A stretch of 64,000 nt of DNA from Candidatus Lumbricidiphila eiseniae. Lineage in GTDB: Bacteria > Actinomycetota > Actinomycetes > Actinomycetales > Microbacteriaceae. Shown here one piece after another: positions 35,047 to 45,210 of the stretch. The notes below the pieces were generated by a model. It was not told where the DNA came from. It was given only the letters and a program-made list of their open reading frames with translations, and did not search any database. The stretch spans positions 62,001 through 126,000 of the forward strand of contig NAEP01000028.1 in assembly GCA_002529645.1 (NCBI GenBank), given 5' to 3'. The position numbers were made by a program, and so were the translations under genes. How positions within the stretch are numbered: position 1 is the first letter of the stretch; each line of letters opens with the position of its first letter.

Positions 35047-36129
35047 TTAGCGGCCGGACTTTGGTGCGAATGCGCGAGCAATGAGGCGCGCGATGAGGTT
35101 GAGGAGCATGACGATAATGATGAGTGTGAGCGCACCGGCCCACGCCCTCTCAACTGCGGCCTGGGCATCGGCACCGGCAGCCTGGGTGTACTGGGTGAAG
35201 ACAAACACCGGGAGGGTCATCATTCGATCCTCGACAACGTCATAGTTCATGCTTGTTGTAAAACCGCACACGATGAGCAGCGGTGCCGTTTCGCCGATGA
35301 CACGCGCAATGGCAAGCGTCACACCGGTTGTGAGTCCGGCCAGTGAGGTGGGGAGCACGATCTTGAGGATGGTCAACCACTTTGGCACGCCCAGCGCATA
35401 CGAAGCCTCCCGTAGCTCGTTGGGAACAAGCCGCAGAATCTCTTCACTGGACCGCACGACGACCGGGATCATGAGCACCGAGAGAGCCACCGACCCCATG
35501 AAGCCCGACCGAATAGCGGGGCCAGCAAAGAGCGCGAACAGGGCGTAGGCGAACAGGCCCGCCACAATCGAGGGGATACCCGTCATGACGTCAACAAAAA
35601 ACGTGATTCCCCGCGCCAGCATCCCTCGCCCGTATTCCACGAGGTAGATCGATGTCAACAGACCAATCGGCACCGAGATGAGAGCGGCAAGGAGGGTGAC
35701 AAGCAGGGTTCCGATAATCGCGTGCAGGGCACCGCCTCCGCCACCTGTGATATTGCGCATCGACTGCGTAAAGAATGTTGGATCAAACCGAGCTATCCCA
35801 TCGGACATCACGATCCAGGCCAGCGAGATGAGCGGTAGCAGGGCGATGATGAACGCTGTTGTCACAAGCGAGGTGATGAGCCGATCTTTCGCCCTGCGCG
35901 GCCCCTCCACCCGCCGTGAGAACAGATACAGGAGCACGTCAAAAAGCACAGTGCCGAGAAACACGGCACCGACGATATTGAAGCCTGTGGTGAGCCCGGA
36001 TGCCGCAAAAATTCCAAACACAGCGCCCATGACCAGCCACGAGCCGCCCAGTACAGCCCACGTTGCACCGCGGGGGAGAATTCCCGCGGAGAATGCATTG
36101 GCGGTGGGCTGTGCCGTTGTTGCTGTCAT
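35047..36129 (-). CDS. pstA: Phosphate ABC importer permease
   Basis: A 360-residue membrane protein, longer at the N-terminus than E. coli PstA (about two extra hydrophobic segments), as is common in actinobacteria. The transport core carries the EAA-like loop [26 protein letters not shown] and [16 protein letters not shown]. It forms the phosphate channel with PstC. The start ATG overlaps the last base of pstC; pstB follows after 29 bp. Confidence 0.95.
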   Translation of the reverse strand: MTATTAQPTANAFSAGILPRGATWAVLGGSWLVMGAVFGIFAASGLTTGFNIVGAVFLGTVLFDVLLYLFSRRVEGPRRAKDRLITSLVTTAFIIALLPLISLAWIVMSDGIARFDPTFFTQSMRNITGGGGGALHAIIGTLLVTLLAALISVPIGLLTSIYLVEYGRGMLARGITFFVDVMTGIPSIVAGLFAYALFALFAGPAIRSGFMGSVALSVLMIPVVVRSSEEILRLVPNELREASYALGVPKWLTILKIVLPTSLAGLTTGVTLAIARVIGETAPLLIVCGFTTSMNYDVVEDRMMTLPVFVFTQYTQAAGADAQAAVERAWAGALTLIIIVMLLNLIARLIARAFAPKSGR

Positions 36130-37076
36130 TAGTTTGCTCCGGAGAAGGTTTTGCGACGGCTAACGATGTATCGGGCGAGCACGTTGATAAGGAGCGTGAC
36201 AACGAACAGCACAAGCCCGGAGGCAATGAGTGCGTTTACTGATAACCCCGTTGCTTCGGGAAACTGGAGGGCAATGTTTGCGGCGATGGTGTTGGGGCTT
36301 TGTGCCTGCAGCACCGCAAATTTGACAATAACCGCTGGTGAGAGCACCATCGCAACCGCGAGGGTTTCACCGAGCGCCCGACCAAGGCCGAGCATAATCG
36401 CGGAAATGATGCCGGAGCGTGCAAACGGGAACACTGCCATCGTGACCATTTCCCAGCGCGTCGCGCCAAGCGCGAGAGCTGCTTCTTCGTGCAGGCGGGG
36501 AGTCTGCAGAAAGACCTCGCGGCAGATGGCGGTCATGATGGGAATGACCATGACTGCCAGCACGATAGCAGCGGTGAGGATGGTGCGACCGGTGCCCGAC
36601 ACGGGGCCGGCGAACAGCGGGAACCATCCCGCCACCTCGGTCAGCCAGCTGTAGAACGGTTGCACGAACGGTGCGAGCGTTGTGATACCCCAGAGCCCGA
36701 ACACGACAGAGGGGATGGCGGCGAGCAGGTCGATGATGTAACCGAGCACCTGTGACACCCGTCGTGGTGCGTAGTGCGAGATAAAAAGTGCGATACCAAT
36801 AGCGAGCGGGGTTGCCATGATTAGCGCGAGAAACGCGGCCCACAGGGTGCCGAAGACAAACGGCCAGACGTAAGCCCAGAAGTTGACGGCGTCACTCGGC
36901 AGAGTTCCTGGCTGCGCAAAAACCGCGGGCAATGACTGGAGGATCAGGAAGATGGCAACCGCAGCGAGGACGGCGAGAATGATGGTGCCGGCAACAACGG
37001 TGCTGATGGAGAAGACGCGGTCCCCGAGTCGAACTCTCGTCCTCGTGCGAAGCACCTCTGCAGTTCCAGTGGTCAT
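36129..37076 (-). CDS. pstC: Phosphate ABC importer permease
   Basis: A 315-residue permease with six membrane segments. Characteristic parts are ITTLAPFVQPFYSWLTEVAGW, the EAA loop LHEEAALALGATRWEMVTMAVFP, and GLGRALGETLAVAMVLSPA. It is the heterodimer partner of PstA. The gene starts 150 bp downstream of pstS; that spacer contains several small hairpins that may lower permease expression relative to PstS. Confidence 0.95.
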   Translation of the reverse strand: MTTGTAEVLRTRTRVRLGDRVFSISTVVAGTIILAVLAAVAIFLILQSLPAVFAQPGTLPSDAVNFWAYVWPFVFGTLWAAFLALIMATPLAIGIALFISHYAPRRVSQVLGYIIDLLAAIPSVVFGLWGITTLAPFVQPFYSWLTEVAGWFPLFAGPVSGTGRTILTAAIVLAVMVIPIMTAICREVFLQTPRLHEEAALALGATRWEMVTMAVFPFARSGIISAIMLGLGRALGETLAVAMVLSPAVIVKFAVLQAQSPNTIAANIALQFPEATGLSVNALIASGLVLFVVTLLINVLARYIVSRRKTFSGAN

Positions 37077-37150
37077 TCTGTGGCTTTCTCTCGGTGGAGT
37101 TAGAGTGCCGTGTTATGTGTGCTTTAACAATATGTCTGTTGCAGGGTTTT

Positions 37151-37228
37151 GAACCGATGTCGGTTCAAACGGGGGTGCTGGTCCGGCTGTCGAGAGTAAC
37201 AACCGGACCAAAACCCCTGTTGGGGGTT
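37151..37228 (-). terminator. Hairpin cluster between pstS and pstC
   Basis: Three short palindromes occupy the spacer: AACCCC/GGGGTT (37212-37228, touching the pstS stop), GGTCCGG/CCGGACC (37180-37209) and GAACCGA/TCGGTTC (37151-37166). None has a U-tract. They could act as partial attenuators or mRNA 3' protectors after pstS. Confidence 0.5.
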
Positions 37229-38333
37229 ACTTGATGGTGGCGGCCGCAGCGAGAACCTTTGTCGCAAGATCCTTCGCAAGCGGTGCTGATCCAGCCTTCT
37301 GCGCGGCGAGTTGCTGTGCTGCGTCGCTCACGGCGTAAGACACGTACGCGCGGACGAGGTCACCGGTCGCGGCATCCTTGTACTGCTGGCAGGCAACGAC
37401 ATAGCTGACAAGCACGAGCGGCCACGCGTTCGCGGAGGTGTCCTTGCGGTTGATGTTGATCGCGATATCGTTGGCGGCGCGACCACTGGCGAGCGGGGAT
37501 GCTGCAACAACACCCGCCGCCCCGGCGGCACTGAGCGTGACGAAGCTGCTGCCGACCTTGAGTTGTGCGAGGCTGAGACCGGTCGCACCAGACTCATCAA
37601 TGTACGTGATCGAGTTTTTGGTCGTCTTCACTCCGTCTGCCACGCCCGAGGTTCCCTTGGCGGCATCGCCGACCTGGAAGGGGAAGGTTTGTCCGGCGGG
37701 AACAGGAGTGCCGTTTTTTGCCCAGACCGTCGGTGAGTTCGTCGCGAGGTAATCGGTGAAGTTTTGCGTGGTGCCCGAGTCATCCGAACGGTGGATGACG
37801 GTGATGGGTGCACCCGGCAGGGTGGTCCCGGAGTTGAGCGCCGCGATCTTGGGGTCGTTCCAGGTCGTGATCGCGCCCGAGAAGATCCCGGCAATGGTGT
37901 CGGAATCAAGCTTCAGGCCGGTCACACCGTCAAGGTTGTACGCGATGGCGATCGGTGAAATGTACACCGGCAGGTCAATGCCCGCGCTTCCAGCGGCGCA
38001 TCCTGCAAAGGTGCCCGTGAGTTCGGTGGTGCTCAGTGCGGCGTCAGAACCCGCGAAAGCAGCACCGCCCGCGATGAAGGCTTTGCGGCCCGCGCCAGAA
38101 CCCTGCGGATCGTAGTTGACGGTCACCTTCGGGTTTGCAGTCTGAAAACCACTGATCCAGTTGGTCTGAGCTGTGCCCTGGGCCGATGATCCGATGCCAT
38201 TGAGGGTTCCGGAAAGGTTGGAGGGAGAGGTGGTGTTCGCTGTTGTGCCGCCTTCGTTTGATGCACACGAACTGAGTGCAAGCGCAGCAGTCAGGGCGAC
38301 GGCCGCTGTGATGCCGAGTCGCTGAGAATTCAC
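37227..38333 (-). CDS. pstS: Phosphate-binding lipoprotein
   Basis: A 368-residue protein with a lipoprotein signal peptide (ALALSSCASN). The phosphate-site motifs of PstS are visible: GIGSSAQGTAQTNWISGF, YDPQGSGAGRKAFIAG, FAGSDAALS and HRSDDSGTTQNFTDYL. It captures extracellular phosphate for PstCAB. The first gene of the operon, it is preceded by a PHO-box-like direct repeat at 38423-38444, matching expected PhoP control. Confidence 0.96.
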   Translation of the reverse strand: MNSQRLGITAAVALTAALALSSCASNEGGTTANTTSPSNLSGTLNGIGSSAQGTAQTNWISGFQTANPKVTVNYDPQGSGAGRKAFIAGGAAFAGSDAALSTTELTGTFAGCAAGSAGIDLPVYISPIAIAYNLDGVTGLKLDSDTIAGIFSGAITTWNDPKIAALNSGTTLPGAPITVIHRSDDSGTTQNFTDYLATNSPTVWAKNGTPVPAGQTFPFQVGDAAKGTSGVADGVKTTKNSITYIDESGATGLSLAQLKVGSSFVTLSAAGAAGVVAASPLASGRAANDIAININRKDTSANAWPLVLVSYVVACQQYKDAATGDLVRAYVSYAVSDAAQQLAAQKAGSAPLAKDLATKVLAAAATIK

Positions 38334-38422
38334 GGGTTTCCTCTTTCAGGGGTTGGGTGCAGTGGTGGGCCAGAGTGACCCTGGCGTGAACGCTACCCAG
38401 CGAGCCTTACCAACTAACCTCG

Positions 38423-38444
38423 TGTAGGTAAACGTAAGGTTAAC
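38423..38444 (-). promoter_or_regulatory. PHO box (PhoP site) upstream of pstS
   Basis: On the minus strand GTTAACC (38444-38438) and GTTTACC (38433-38427) are direct repeats 11 bp apart, about 90-110 bp before the pstS start. Actinobacterial PhoP recognises 11-bp direct repeats of this GTTNACC type. Binding is inferred. Confidence 0.65.
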
Positions 38445-38451
38445 GGGGACT

Positions 38452-38544
38452 GCTCGGGTTGTGTGCCGGACGGGTTTATGGGTGGGATGGCGCGTGCTCG
38501 AGGATGCCACCGATGCCGCTCGGGTTGCGTGCCGGACGGGCCTA
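38452..38544. repeat. 66-bp-period repeat pair at the ramB-like gene 3' end
   Basis: GCTCGGGTTG(T/C)GTGCCGGACGGG occurs at 38452 and 38518 (distance 66), about 23-27 bp long with few mismatches. The second copy runs into the stop codon of the RamB-type gene. It resembles the 61-bp pairs but the spacer is longer (about 39-43 bp). Confidence 0.8.
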
Positions 38545-39978
38545 CCCGTCGGCGTGTGCTTCGAGGAACTCGTAGACCGAGGCGTCGTCCACGCCGGGAA
38601 AAGTTCCCGAGGGCAGCGGTGAGAGAACATGGGCGTGTAGTCGCGCGCTCGGCCAGGCCTGTCCGGCCCAGCGGGTTGCGAGCTCAGACGGGGCGCGACG
38701 ACAGCACGATTCATCCGGGCAGCAGGATCTCGCACGCACGGTTGTTTCGCGTCCGCGGAACCACTTCGCCTCTGCGAACGGCACACCGACGGTAATAGAG
38801 AACTCCGAAGCATCCGTGTGCCCGGTCTGAGTGGCGCACCAGTACGTGCCCGCGGGAGTATCGGTGTACTGGTAGTTTTCGGTGGTGCGATTGGTCTGCG
38901 CGAAGGCGGTGCGGGCGCTCCATTTTTTGCACACCCACTGCCCCTCGATTGAGCCGGTGACATCACTCGGTAGCGGGAGCCCGTCGTTCTGGTAACCCTT
39001 GAGCAGTGCGCCGTCCCCGGCGACGCGAAGAAAATGCAGTGTCATGTCCAGGTGCACCGTCGCGAGATTCGTAAACCGTAGCGCTGCCGCCTCGTGGGTG
39101 ACCCCAAAGGCGTCTCGAAAATCTTCAATCGCCAGTCGCTTCTCTCGTTTGGCCTCGGCCAGAAAAGAGACGGATGCCTCGCGGGGCATGAGGCATGCGG
39201 CCGCAAAGTAGTTGATCTGCAGTCGCTGCCAGAGGAACTCGTCGTAGCTGACGGGGGGAGTGTGGCCGAGTAGTCGGTGCGCCATCGCCTGTAGCGCTAT
39301 GGAACGAAGACCGTGTCCACCGGGGATCGAGGCGGGCGGCAGGTAGATGCGGCCACTGGCCAGGTCGGTGATGGACCGAGTGGAACCGGGAAGATCGTCA
39401 ACGTAGATGAGCCGGAATCCCAGCTGCTCGGCCATGATGTCAACTTCGCGGTGGGTGAGCGCCCCAATCCGGTGCCCGGAAGCCTGTACTCGTTCCTCGG
39501 CGAGTTGTTCGATGTCGTCGAGGTAGTTGTTTTCTGATCGCATTCGTTCGCGCAGATCGGTGTTCGCGCGACGTGCTTCCTCGGGTGTTGCGATCGCCTC
39601 CTTCGCCCGACGCTGCAGTTCTTCGTGGAGACGGAGAACAGATTCGAGGGTCTGGTTGCTGAGCCCGCGGGCGGGTTTGATGGCCGGGATGCCGAGACTG
39701 CGAAAGAGCGGCCCGGCCTGTGCCCGTGCGAGGGCCACCTCGAGTTCGGCACGTTTGCTCGGTGCTTCCTGTGCGAGCAGGTCGCTGAGTTCGATGTCGA
39801 GTGCGGTCGCAATGTTTTCGAGCGTGGAGAGTTTGGGCTCCCGTTTGCCGTTTTCTATCAGCGACAGTTGGCTGGCTGCAAGACCCACGGCGGCCCCGAG
39901 TTGATCGAGGGTGCGATCGTGGGCGGTGCGAAAGTGGCGAATGCGGTGTCCGAGGGTGTCGAGGTCTAACCGGGGCAT
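38542..39978 (-). CDS. ramB: RamB/ScfR-type short-chain fatty-acyl-responsive regulator
   Basis: A 478-residue regulator. Residues 8-62 form an XRE helix-turn-helix (IRHFRTAHDRTLDQLGAAVG, SQLSLIENGKREP). The middle contains an IrrE-type domain (LQAMAHRLLGHTPP, YFAAACLMPREA), and the C-terminal part has the conserved cysteine cluster RARSCCPDESCCRRAP. Known RamB proteins control acetate, propionate and glyoxylate genes. The gene is divergent from pckG, a gluconeogenic gene, so direct control of pckG is plausible. Its 3' end overlaps a repeat pair. Confidence 0.9.
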   Translation of the reverse strand: MPRLDLDTLGHRIRHFRTAHDRTLDQLGAAVGLAASQLSLIENGKREPKLSTLENIATALDIELSDLLAQEAPSKRAELEVALARAQAGPLFRSLGIPAIKPARGLSNQTLESVLRLHEELQRRAKEAIATPEEARRANTDLRERMRSENNYLDDIEQLAEERVQASGHRIGALTHREVDIMAEQLGFRLIYVDDLPGSTRSITDLASGRIYLPPASIPGGHGLRSIALQAMAHRLLGHTPPVSYDEFLWQRLQINYFAAACLMPREASVSFLAEAKREKRLAIEDFRDAFGVTHEAAALRFTNLATVHLDMTLHFLRVAGDGALLKGYQNDGLPLPSDVTGSIEGQWVCKKWSARTAFAQTNRTTENYQYTDTPAGTYWCATQTGHTDASEFSITVGVPFAEAKWFRGRETTVRARSCCPDESCCRRAPSELATRWAGQAWPSARLHAHVLSPLPSGTFPGVDDASVYEFLEAHADG

Positions 39979-40060
39979 ATTTTAAGTATATAGAAATAAC
40001 TGCATTTTTTAACAGTCAAATGTGTGTATAAATTTGTATTTTTTCGGAAAACTGGGAGTA

Positions 40061-40120
40061 CCAGAAGCACCAGAAGCACCAGAAGCACCAGAAGCACCAG
40101 AAGCACCAGAAGCACCAGAA
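40061..40120. repeat. Nine-base tandem repeat in the pckG leader
   Basis: The unit CCAGAAGCA occurs six times in a row (40061-40114), followed by a partial unit ending in the pckG ribosome site AGAAAGGG. It lies between the AT-rich promoter region and the start codon, so copy number should alter leader length. It could also be translated as (PEA)n from an upstream ATG at 40022, but that ATG has no ribosome site. Confidence 0.9.
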
Positions 40121-40130
40121 AGGGTCGCCA

Positions 40131-42070
40131 TGAACAGCACGGATGTCACACACAGCACCTCTGACAGAAACGCAACGGGCCCAGATTGGCCGGAGGCATC
40201 CGTTCCCGCCGCCAGGGTCAGCCCCGCCTCCCGTTCCCACACCGACATTTCCTGCGCATCCGTTCCCGCCGCCACGATCGATCCCGGCCTGGTCGCGTGG
40301 GTCGCCGGAATTGCCGCGCTCACCAAACCCGATCACATCGTCTGGTGCGATGGGTCCCGCCGTGAAGCCGACGGGCTCACCAAACAGCTGGTTGCTGCGG
40401 GGAAGCTCGTGAGGCTCAATCCGCAGTGGCGACCCAACAGCTACCTCGCGCGCACCGATCCACGAGATGTCGCGCGGGTGGAGGAGAGCACCTTCATCTG
40501 TTCACCGCGTGAAGAGGACGCCGGGCCAACGAACAACTGGCGTGACCCGCGCGACATGCGCACCGAGCTTCGCGGCGTGTTCGACGGATCCATGAAGGGC
40601 CGCACGATGTATGTCGTACCGTTCTCAATGGGACCGCTCGGCGGAGGAATTTCGCAGCTCGGGGTGCAGCTGACAGACTCGCCGTACGCGGTGCTGTCGA
40701 TGGGCATTATGACTCGCACGGGGGAACGGGTGTACCGCCTCATCGAGGCGGGCGAGCCGTGGATGCGGACCGTGCACTCGGTGGGGTACCCGCTCGTTGA
40801 TGGCCTGGGTCGGTCGCGAGATGACGTGGTGTGGCCGTGCAACGACACCAAGTACATCGTGCAGTTCCCCGACTCGCGCGAGGTGTGGTCGTACGGTTCC
40901 GGCTACGGTGGCAATGCCATCCTCGCCAAGAAGTGCTGTGCCCTGCGCATCGCGAGTGTCATGGCCCGCGATGAGGGATGGCTCGCCGAGCACATGCTGC
41001 TCATAAGGCTTACCTCACCCGCGGGTGCTGTTTACCACATCGCCGCCGCCTTCCCCTCGGCGTGCGGCAAGACCAATCTCGCAATGCTGCGGTCAACGAT
41101 TCGGGGATGGCGTGTGGAAACCATCGGCGATGACATCGCGTGGATGCGCCCCGGTTCCGACGGTCGGCTCTACGCGATCAACCCCGAGGCCGGATTCTTC
41201 GGGGTCGCTCCGGGCACCGGGGAGGCGAGTAACCCGACGGCGATCGAGACGATATGGGGCAACACGATCTTCACCAACGTGGCACTGCGTCCCGACGGGG
41301 ACGTGTGGTGGGAGGGGTTGACCGACACGCCCCCGGCGGGTCTCATCGACTGGGAGGGGAAGCCCTGGAGCGAGGCATCCGGCCGCCCGGCGGCCCACCC
41401 GAACTCGCGTTTTACCGTCGCAGCGTCCCAGTGTCCGCAGATCGCAGACGACTGGGAAAAGCACGACGGCGTGCCGATCGATGCCATTATCTTTGGTGGT
41501 CGTCGTGCGACGAATGTGCCGCTTGTGACCGCGGCAACATCGTGGCAGCACGGTGTGTTTCTCGGGGCGACCGTCTCGTCTGAGACAACGGCGGCGGCCG
41601 ACGGCACGGTGGGCGAACTGCGCCGTGACCCGTTTGCGATGCTGCCGTTCTGCGGCTACAACATGGCCGACCACTGGGGACACTGGCTCAAAATGGGGGA
41701 GCTGTTGGGGGAGCGGGCACCGCAAATCTTCCGGGTCAACTGGTTTCGCACGGGTGTGGGCGGTTCATTCCTCTGGCCGGGCTACGGTGAGAATGTGCGG
41801 GTGCTCGCGTGGATTGTTGACCGGCTGGAGGGAAAGGCCACTGCTGTTGAGAGTCCGATCGGGTTGATTCCGGCACCGGGCGAGCTCACTCTCGACGGGC
41901 TTGAGATACCGGATGCCGCGCTGCGCGAGCTCTTCCACATTGACCGTGGCTCGTGGCTGGCCGAGTGCGATCTCACCGAGACCTTCTTCACCCGGTTTGG
42001 TGATCGTGTTCCCGGTGCGCTGTACCACGAACTGGCCCGGATGCGGGCTGCACTGACGACGATGAGGTGA
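40131..42070 (+). CDS. pckG: Phosphoenolpyruvate carboxykinase (GTP)
   Basis: The ATG at 40131, five bases after GAAAGGG, gives 645 residues. Core motifs: [37 protein letters not shown], the P-loop [34 protein letters not shown] and [11 protein letters not shown]. It converts oxaloacetate and GTP to PEP, the entry step of gluconeogenesis. Compared with the ~606-residue mycobacterial enzyme, the N-terminus is about 40 residues longer and contains a 60-bp-period repeat (ASVPAA twice). It is divergent from the RamB-type regulator. Confidence 0.96.
40196..40279. repeat. 60-bp-period in-frame repeat in the pckG N-terminal extension
   Basis: GCATCCGTTCCCGCCGCCA is identical at 40196 and 40256 (distance 60); adding the next five bases gives 24 bp with two mismatches. 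The unit encodes ASVPAA twice, separated by 14 residues. A weaker third CCGTTCCC lies midway (40231). The region is absent from the usual PckG N-terminus. Confidence 0.8.
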
Positions 42071-42151
42071 GAGACCCCTCACGGCGGCGATGGCTGTTGA
42101 TTACGACACATTACTTTGAGGAATTATGAGACCCCCCACGGCGGCGACGGC
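42071..42151. repeat. 57-bp-period repeat pair G after pckG (24-bp repeat, 33-bp spacer)
   Basis: GAGACCCC(T/C)CACGGCGGCGA(T/C)GGC at 42071-42094 and 42128-42151 flank exactly 33 bp. The first copy begins right after the pckG stop codon. Spacer length is the same as in pairs A, B, D and E while the repeat is four bases shorter. Confidence 0.88.
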
Positions 42152-42265
42152 CCGGCCGACTGTCTTTGTGTGGGCAGCCACCGTGTGTGTTGTCGCTAAC
42201 CCTGTGGCTCCATCGTCACCCTACCGGCCGTGGGGATCGACCGCGTGGAGCGTAGAATTGCGGGT

Positions 42266-42727
42266 ATGAATACAGTATTCAACGTTTTGCACGTCGTTGC
42301 CGCCGTCTTTTTCGTTGGGCCGATGGCAATGCTGCCAATGGCGGCACTGCGATCACTGCGGGCGGGAAACGCCGCACAGGTTGCAACACTTGCCACCTCG
42401 ACCTCGCTGCTCAGCTGGCTCTCACTCGCCGTCGCCCTGCTCGGCTTTGGTGCGCTGGGCATGGCAAGGCCCAGCGGTCACTACAGTTTTGGCTCGTTCT
42501 GGATAGTCAGCTCGATCATTGCCTACGTGGTAGCGCTACTGCTCAGCGTGTTCGTCGTCGTGCCGAACCTGCAGAAGGCTAGTGCTGCGTTGGCTGCCGC
42601 GTCTTCCTTGGATGCTCCCACCGCCACCGCCGCAAAGCCCACCGGCTACAGCCTGATCGCGGGCAGCAGTGGTGTGGTCGCGGTTTTGCTTGTCATCGTT
42701 GTGATACTCATGGTGTGGAAGCCGTAG
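42266..42727 (+). CDS. DUF2269-like small membrane protein
   Basis: ATG at 42266 gives 153 residues with four hydrophobic segments: VLHVVAAVFFVGPMAMLPMAAL, LLSWLSLAVALLGFGALG, FWIVSSIIAYVVALLLSVFVVVP and LIAGSSGVVAVLLVIVVILMVW. The HVVAAVFFVGP start and the conserved tryptophans resemble the DUF2269/predicted integral-membrane family. Between the third and fourth segments lies an Ala-rich loop (LAAASSLDAPTATAAKP). Function unknown. It is convergent with the riboflavin operon. Confidence 0.75.
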   Translation: MNTVFNVLHVVAAVFFVGPMAMLPMAALRSLRAGNAAQVATLATSTSLLSWLSLAVALLGFGALGMARPSGHYSFGSFWIVSSIIAYVVALLLSVFVVVPNLQKASAALAAASSLDAPTATAAKPTGYSLIAGSSGVVAVLLVIVVILMVWKP

Positions 42728-42778
42728 GCGGGGCAAGGGTGCACACGAGCCCACAATCGACCCAGCTGGGCACCACGG

Positions 42779-43246
42779 TTAGACCAGACTACGGATGGCC
42801 CGCACGGTAGCGAGCGCAGCTTCGGCCGCCTCGGCGCCCTTGTCTTCACTGGAGCCCGGTAACCCAGCGCGGTCAAGCCCCTGCGCCTCGTTGTCAAGAG
42901 TGAGCACCCCGAACCCCACCGGCTTACCGCTGTCTAGCGCAACCCGGGTCAGTCCCTCGGTCGCCGCTGCCGCGACGTACTCGAAGTGCGGTGTGCCACC
43001 CCGGATGATCACGCCGAGCGCCACCACCGCATCGGCTCCGTTCGCCAGCGCCGCCGCACACACAACGGGAAGCTCAAAGCTCCCGGGCACTCGCACGAGG
43101 TGACAGTCAGCGCCCGCCGAGGTGAGCGCGCGGGTGGCACCGCCAATCAGGCCACTCATAATCGTCTCGTGCCAACTCGCCGCGACAATGACAACACGAA
43201 TACCAGTGCCGGTGACGTTGAGAGCGGGGGCACCGTGAATGCTCAT
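42779..43246 (-). CDS. ribH: 6,7-dimethyl-8-ribityllumazine synthase
   Basis: A 155-residue protein, normal for RibH. Motifs: [20 protein letters not shown] near the N-terminus, [34 protein letters not shown] with the active-site His, and the C-terminal [10 protein letters not shown]. It condenses the pyrimidine diamine with dihydroxybutanone phosphate. Last gene of the rib operon, overlapping ribBA by 4 bp. Confidence 0.95.
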   Translation of the reverse strand: MSIHGAPALNVTGTGIRVVIVAASWHETIMSGLIGGATRALTSAGADCHLVRVPGSFELPVVCAAALANGADAVVALGVIIRGGTPHFEYVAAAATEGLTRVALDSGKPVGFGVLTLDNEAQGLDRAGLPGSSEDKGAEAAEAALATVRAIRSLV

Positions 43247-44583
43247 AGTGGGGGATTCCTTCCGATGGTGTGGCCGAGCCGCGTGCGTTTTGTTTCGAGG
43301 TAGTGCAGATTTGCGGGGTCAACCCCGACCACGAGCGGAACCTGTTCCACGATGTTGATGCCCTGCACTGCGAGTTGGGTCGCCTTGTCAGGATTGTTCG
43401 TGAGCAGTCGCACGCGGGTAACGCCGAGGTCAAGCAGGATAGCGGCAGCGGCGCTGTAATCGCGAGCGTCGACCGGGAGACCAAGCTCAACGTTGGCATC
43501 CAGGGTATCGAGCCCGTTCTCCTGCAGCCGGTAGGCCCGCAGTTTATTGAGGAGGCCAATGCCGCGACCCTCTTGACCACGCAGGTAGACGACAATCCCG
43601 CCCGAAGCTCCGATCATATCGAGCGCGGCATCCAGTTGCGGTCCGCACTCGCACTTCACCGAGCCGAATGCTTCGCCCGTGACGCATTCTGAGTGCACCC
43701 GCACGACCGGGTCTATGAGCTGTGCGCTCGGGTCACCCGCAATGATCGCGACGTGATCTGTGCCCCTGCCGAGATCACGGTATGCCCGCATTCGGAAGGT
43801 GCCGTGGGTGGTTGGCACGGTCGTTTCGACCTCAAACCGCACCGGGGATGATTCTGGGATGACGGTGCCTGCGTGTGTCTGAGCACTCGAGCGTGTGGGG
43901 AAGCTCTCACAGCCGGACCGGATGCCCTCCTGGCCGGAGTGAGCATCCGAGCGCGCCTGAAACACCGGTGAGGGGTCAGTGTGCTCGATCCAGGCGAGGA
44001 TGTCGTGCACCGTTGTGACCGGTACATTCTCCCGTTCGCCGAACTCGATGAGGGCGGGCATCCGCAGCATTTCGCCCTCGTCGGCCACGAGTTCACCAAT
44101 GACGGCAACCGGCTCCAGGCCCGCCAATCGCATGAGGTCAACGGCGGCCTCGGTGTGACCGGCGCGCTCGCGCACACCTCCGTCCACGGCCCGCAGCGGC
44201 AGGATATGTCCGGGGCGGATGAGTCGGGCGGCTGTGGCGGTCGGATCAGCAAGCACCCGCAGGGTGTGGGCGCGTTCGGCGGCGGATATTCCGGTCGAGT
44301 ATCGGCCCGCGGCATCCACCGAAACGGTGTATGCGGTGCGGCGTGGGTCTTCGGAATCGGGGACCATGAGCGGTAGGTGCAGCGCGTCGGCGCGGTCGTT
44401 GGGCATAGGCGCGCAGAGGTACCCGCTCGTGTGGCGTACCATCCACGCGATCCACTCCTGCGTCGCAAACTGGGCGGCCATGACCGCGTCACCCTCGTTC
44501 TCGCGACCCTCATCATCGACCACAATGACGGGGCTGCCGACGCGCAGCGCCGCCACAACCTCGGAGATGGTAGCAATGCTCAT
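43243..44583 (-). CDS. ribBA: Bifunctional dihydroxybutanone-phosphate synthase / GTP cyclohydrolase II
   Basis: A 446-residue fusion. The N-terminal half carries [12 protein letters not shown] and [11 protein letters not shown] typical of RibB. The C-terminal half carries the zinc site [20 protein letters not shown] and [16 protein letters not shown] typical of RibA. It provides both precursors of riboflavin. The linker around residue 220 is longer than usual ([18 protein letters not shown]). Overlaps ribE and ribH by 4 bp on either side. Confidence 0.95.
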   Translation of the reverse strand: MSIATISEVVAALRVGSPVIVVDDEGRENEGDAVMAAQFATQEWIAWMVRHTSGYLCAPMPNDRADALHLPLMVPDSEDPRRTAYTVSVDAAGRYSTGISAAERAHTLRVLADPTATAARLIRPGHILPLRAVDGGVRERAGHTEAAVDLMRLAGLEPVAVIGELVADEGEMLRMPALIEFGERENVPVTTVHDILAWIEHTDPSPVFQARSDAHSGQEGIRSGCESFPTRSSAQTHAGTVIPESSPVRFEVETTVPTTHGTFRMRAYRDLGRGTDHVAIIAGDPSAQLIDPVVRVHSECVTGEAFGSVKCECGPQLDAALDMIGASGGIVVYLRGQEGRGIGLLNKLRAYRLQENGLDTLDANVELGLPVDARDYSAAAAILLDLGVTRVRLLTNNPDKATQLAVQGINIVEQVPLVVGVDPANLHYLETKRTRLGHTIGRNPPL

Positions 44584-45209
44584 GCGCTGGCTCCGGTCTG
44601 TGCGTAGCGGAGAATCCGAGCCGCGTGTCGCGCGAGGATGTCGGTTTCAATGTTGACCGTGTCGCCCACGGCAAGCGCGCCGAGGGTTGTAACGGTGAGA
44701 GTTTCGGGGATAAGGGACACGTCGAAATACCCGGCAGCAGGATCCACCGTGGGATCGCTTACGGTGCTGACAGTGAGCGAGACACCGTCCACCGCGATTG
44801 ACCCCTTGTTGACCACGAGCGGTGCAAGGGTGGGGTCGAGTGTGAATCGCACCACCTGCCACGCAGAGCCCGGCGTGATGGTGAGCACCCGGGCTGTGCC
44901 ATCCACGTGCCCCTGTACGATGTGACCGCCGAGCCGGTCGCCGACCCGTGCGGCTCGCTCCAGGTTGACGTGCTGGCCGGGTGTTACCGCGCCCAGCGTG
45001 CTGGTGTGAAGCGTCTGCGCCATGATGTCGGCGGTGAAGCCCTCGGCGGTGACGGCGGTGACGGTCAGACACACCCCCGAGACCGAGATCGAGTCGCCGC
45101 GTCGGGTCTTTGCAACGGTTGTGGAACCGTGCACGGTGATCCGGGCGGCGTCGGTGTTGCGGTGGATCTCAGTGATGGTTCCGCGCTCTTCGATGATTCC
45201 GGTGAACAT
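44580..45209 (-). CDS. ribE: Riboflavin synthase, alpha subunit
   Basis: ATG 45209 gives MFTGIIEERGTI, the conserved RibE start, and 209 residues with two lumazine-binding repeats (the second beginning near MFTG-like GGHIVQGHVDGTA). It dismutates two lumazines to riboflavin. The frame is open upstream but only this start matches the family. It begins 1 bp before the end of ribD. Confidence 0.94.
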   Translation of the reverse strand: MFTGIIEERGTITEIHRNTDAARITVHGSTTVAKTRRGDSISVSGVCLTVTAVTAEGFTADIMAQTLHTSTLGAVTPGQHVNLERAARVGDRLGGHIVQGHVDGTARVLTITPGSAWQVVRFTLDPTLAPLVVNKGSIAVDGVSLTVSTVSDPTVDPAAGYFDVSLIPETLTVTTLGALAVGDTVNIETDILARHAARILRYAQTGASA

Positions 45210-45210
45210 G

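Noticed and set aside
40022..40130. PckG starting at ATG 40022 with a (PEA)n N-terminus
   Set aside because: No ribosome site precedes that ATG, while ATG 40131 has GAAAGGG at the right distance; the repeat is more likely untranslated leader.
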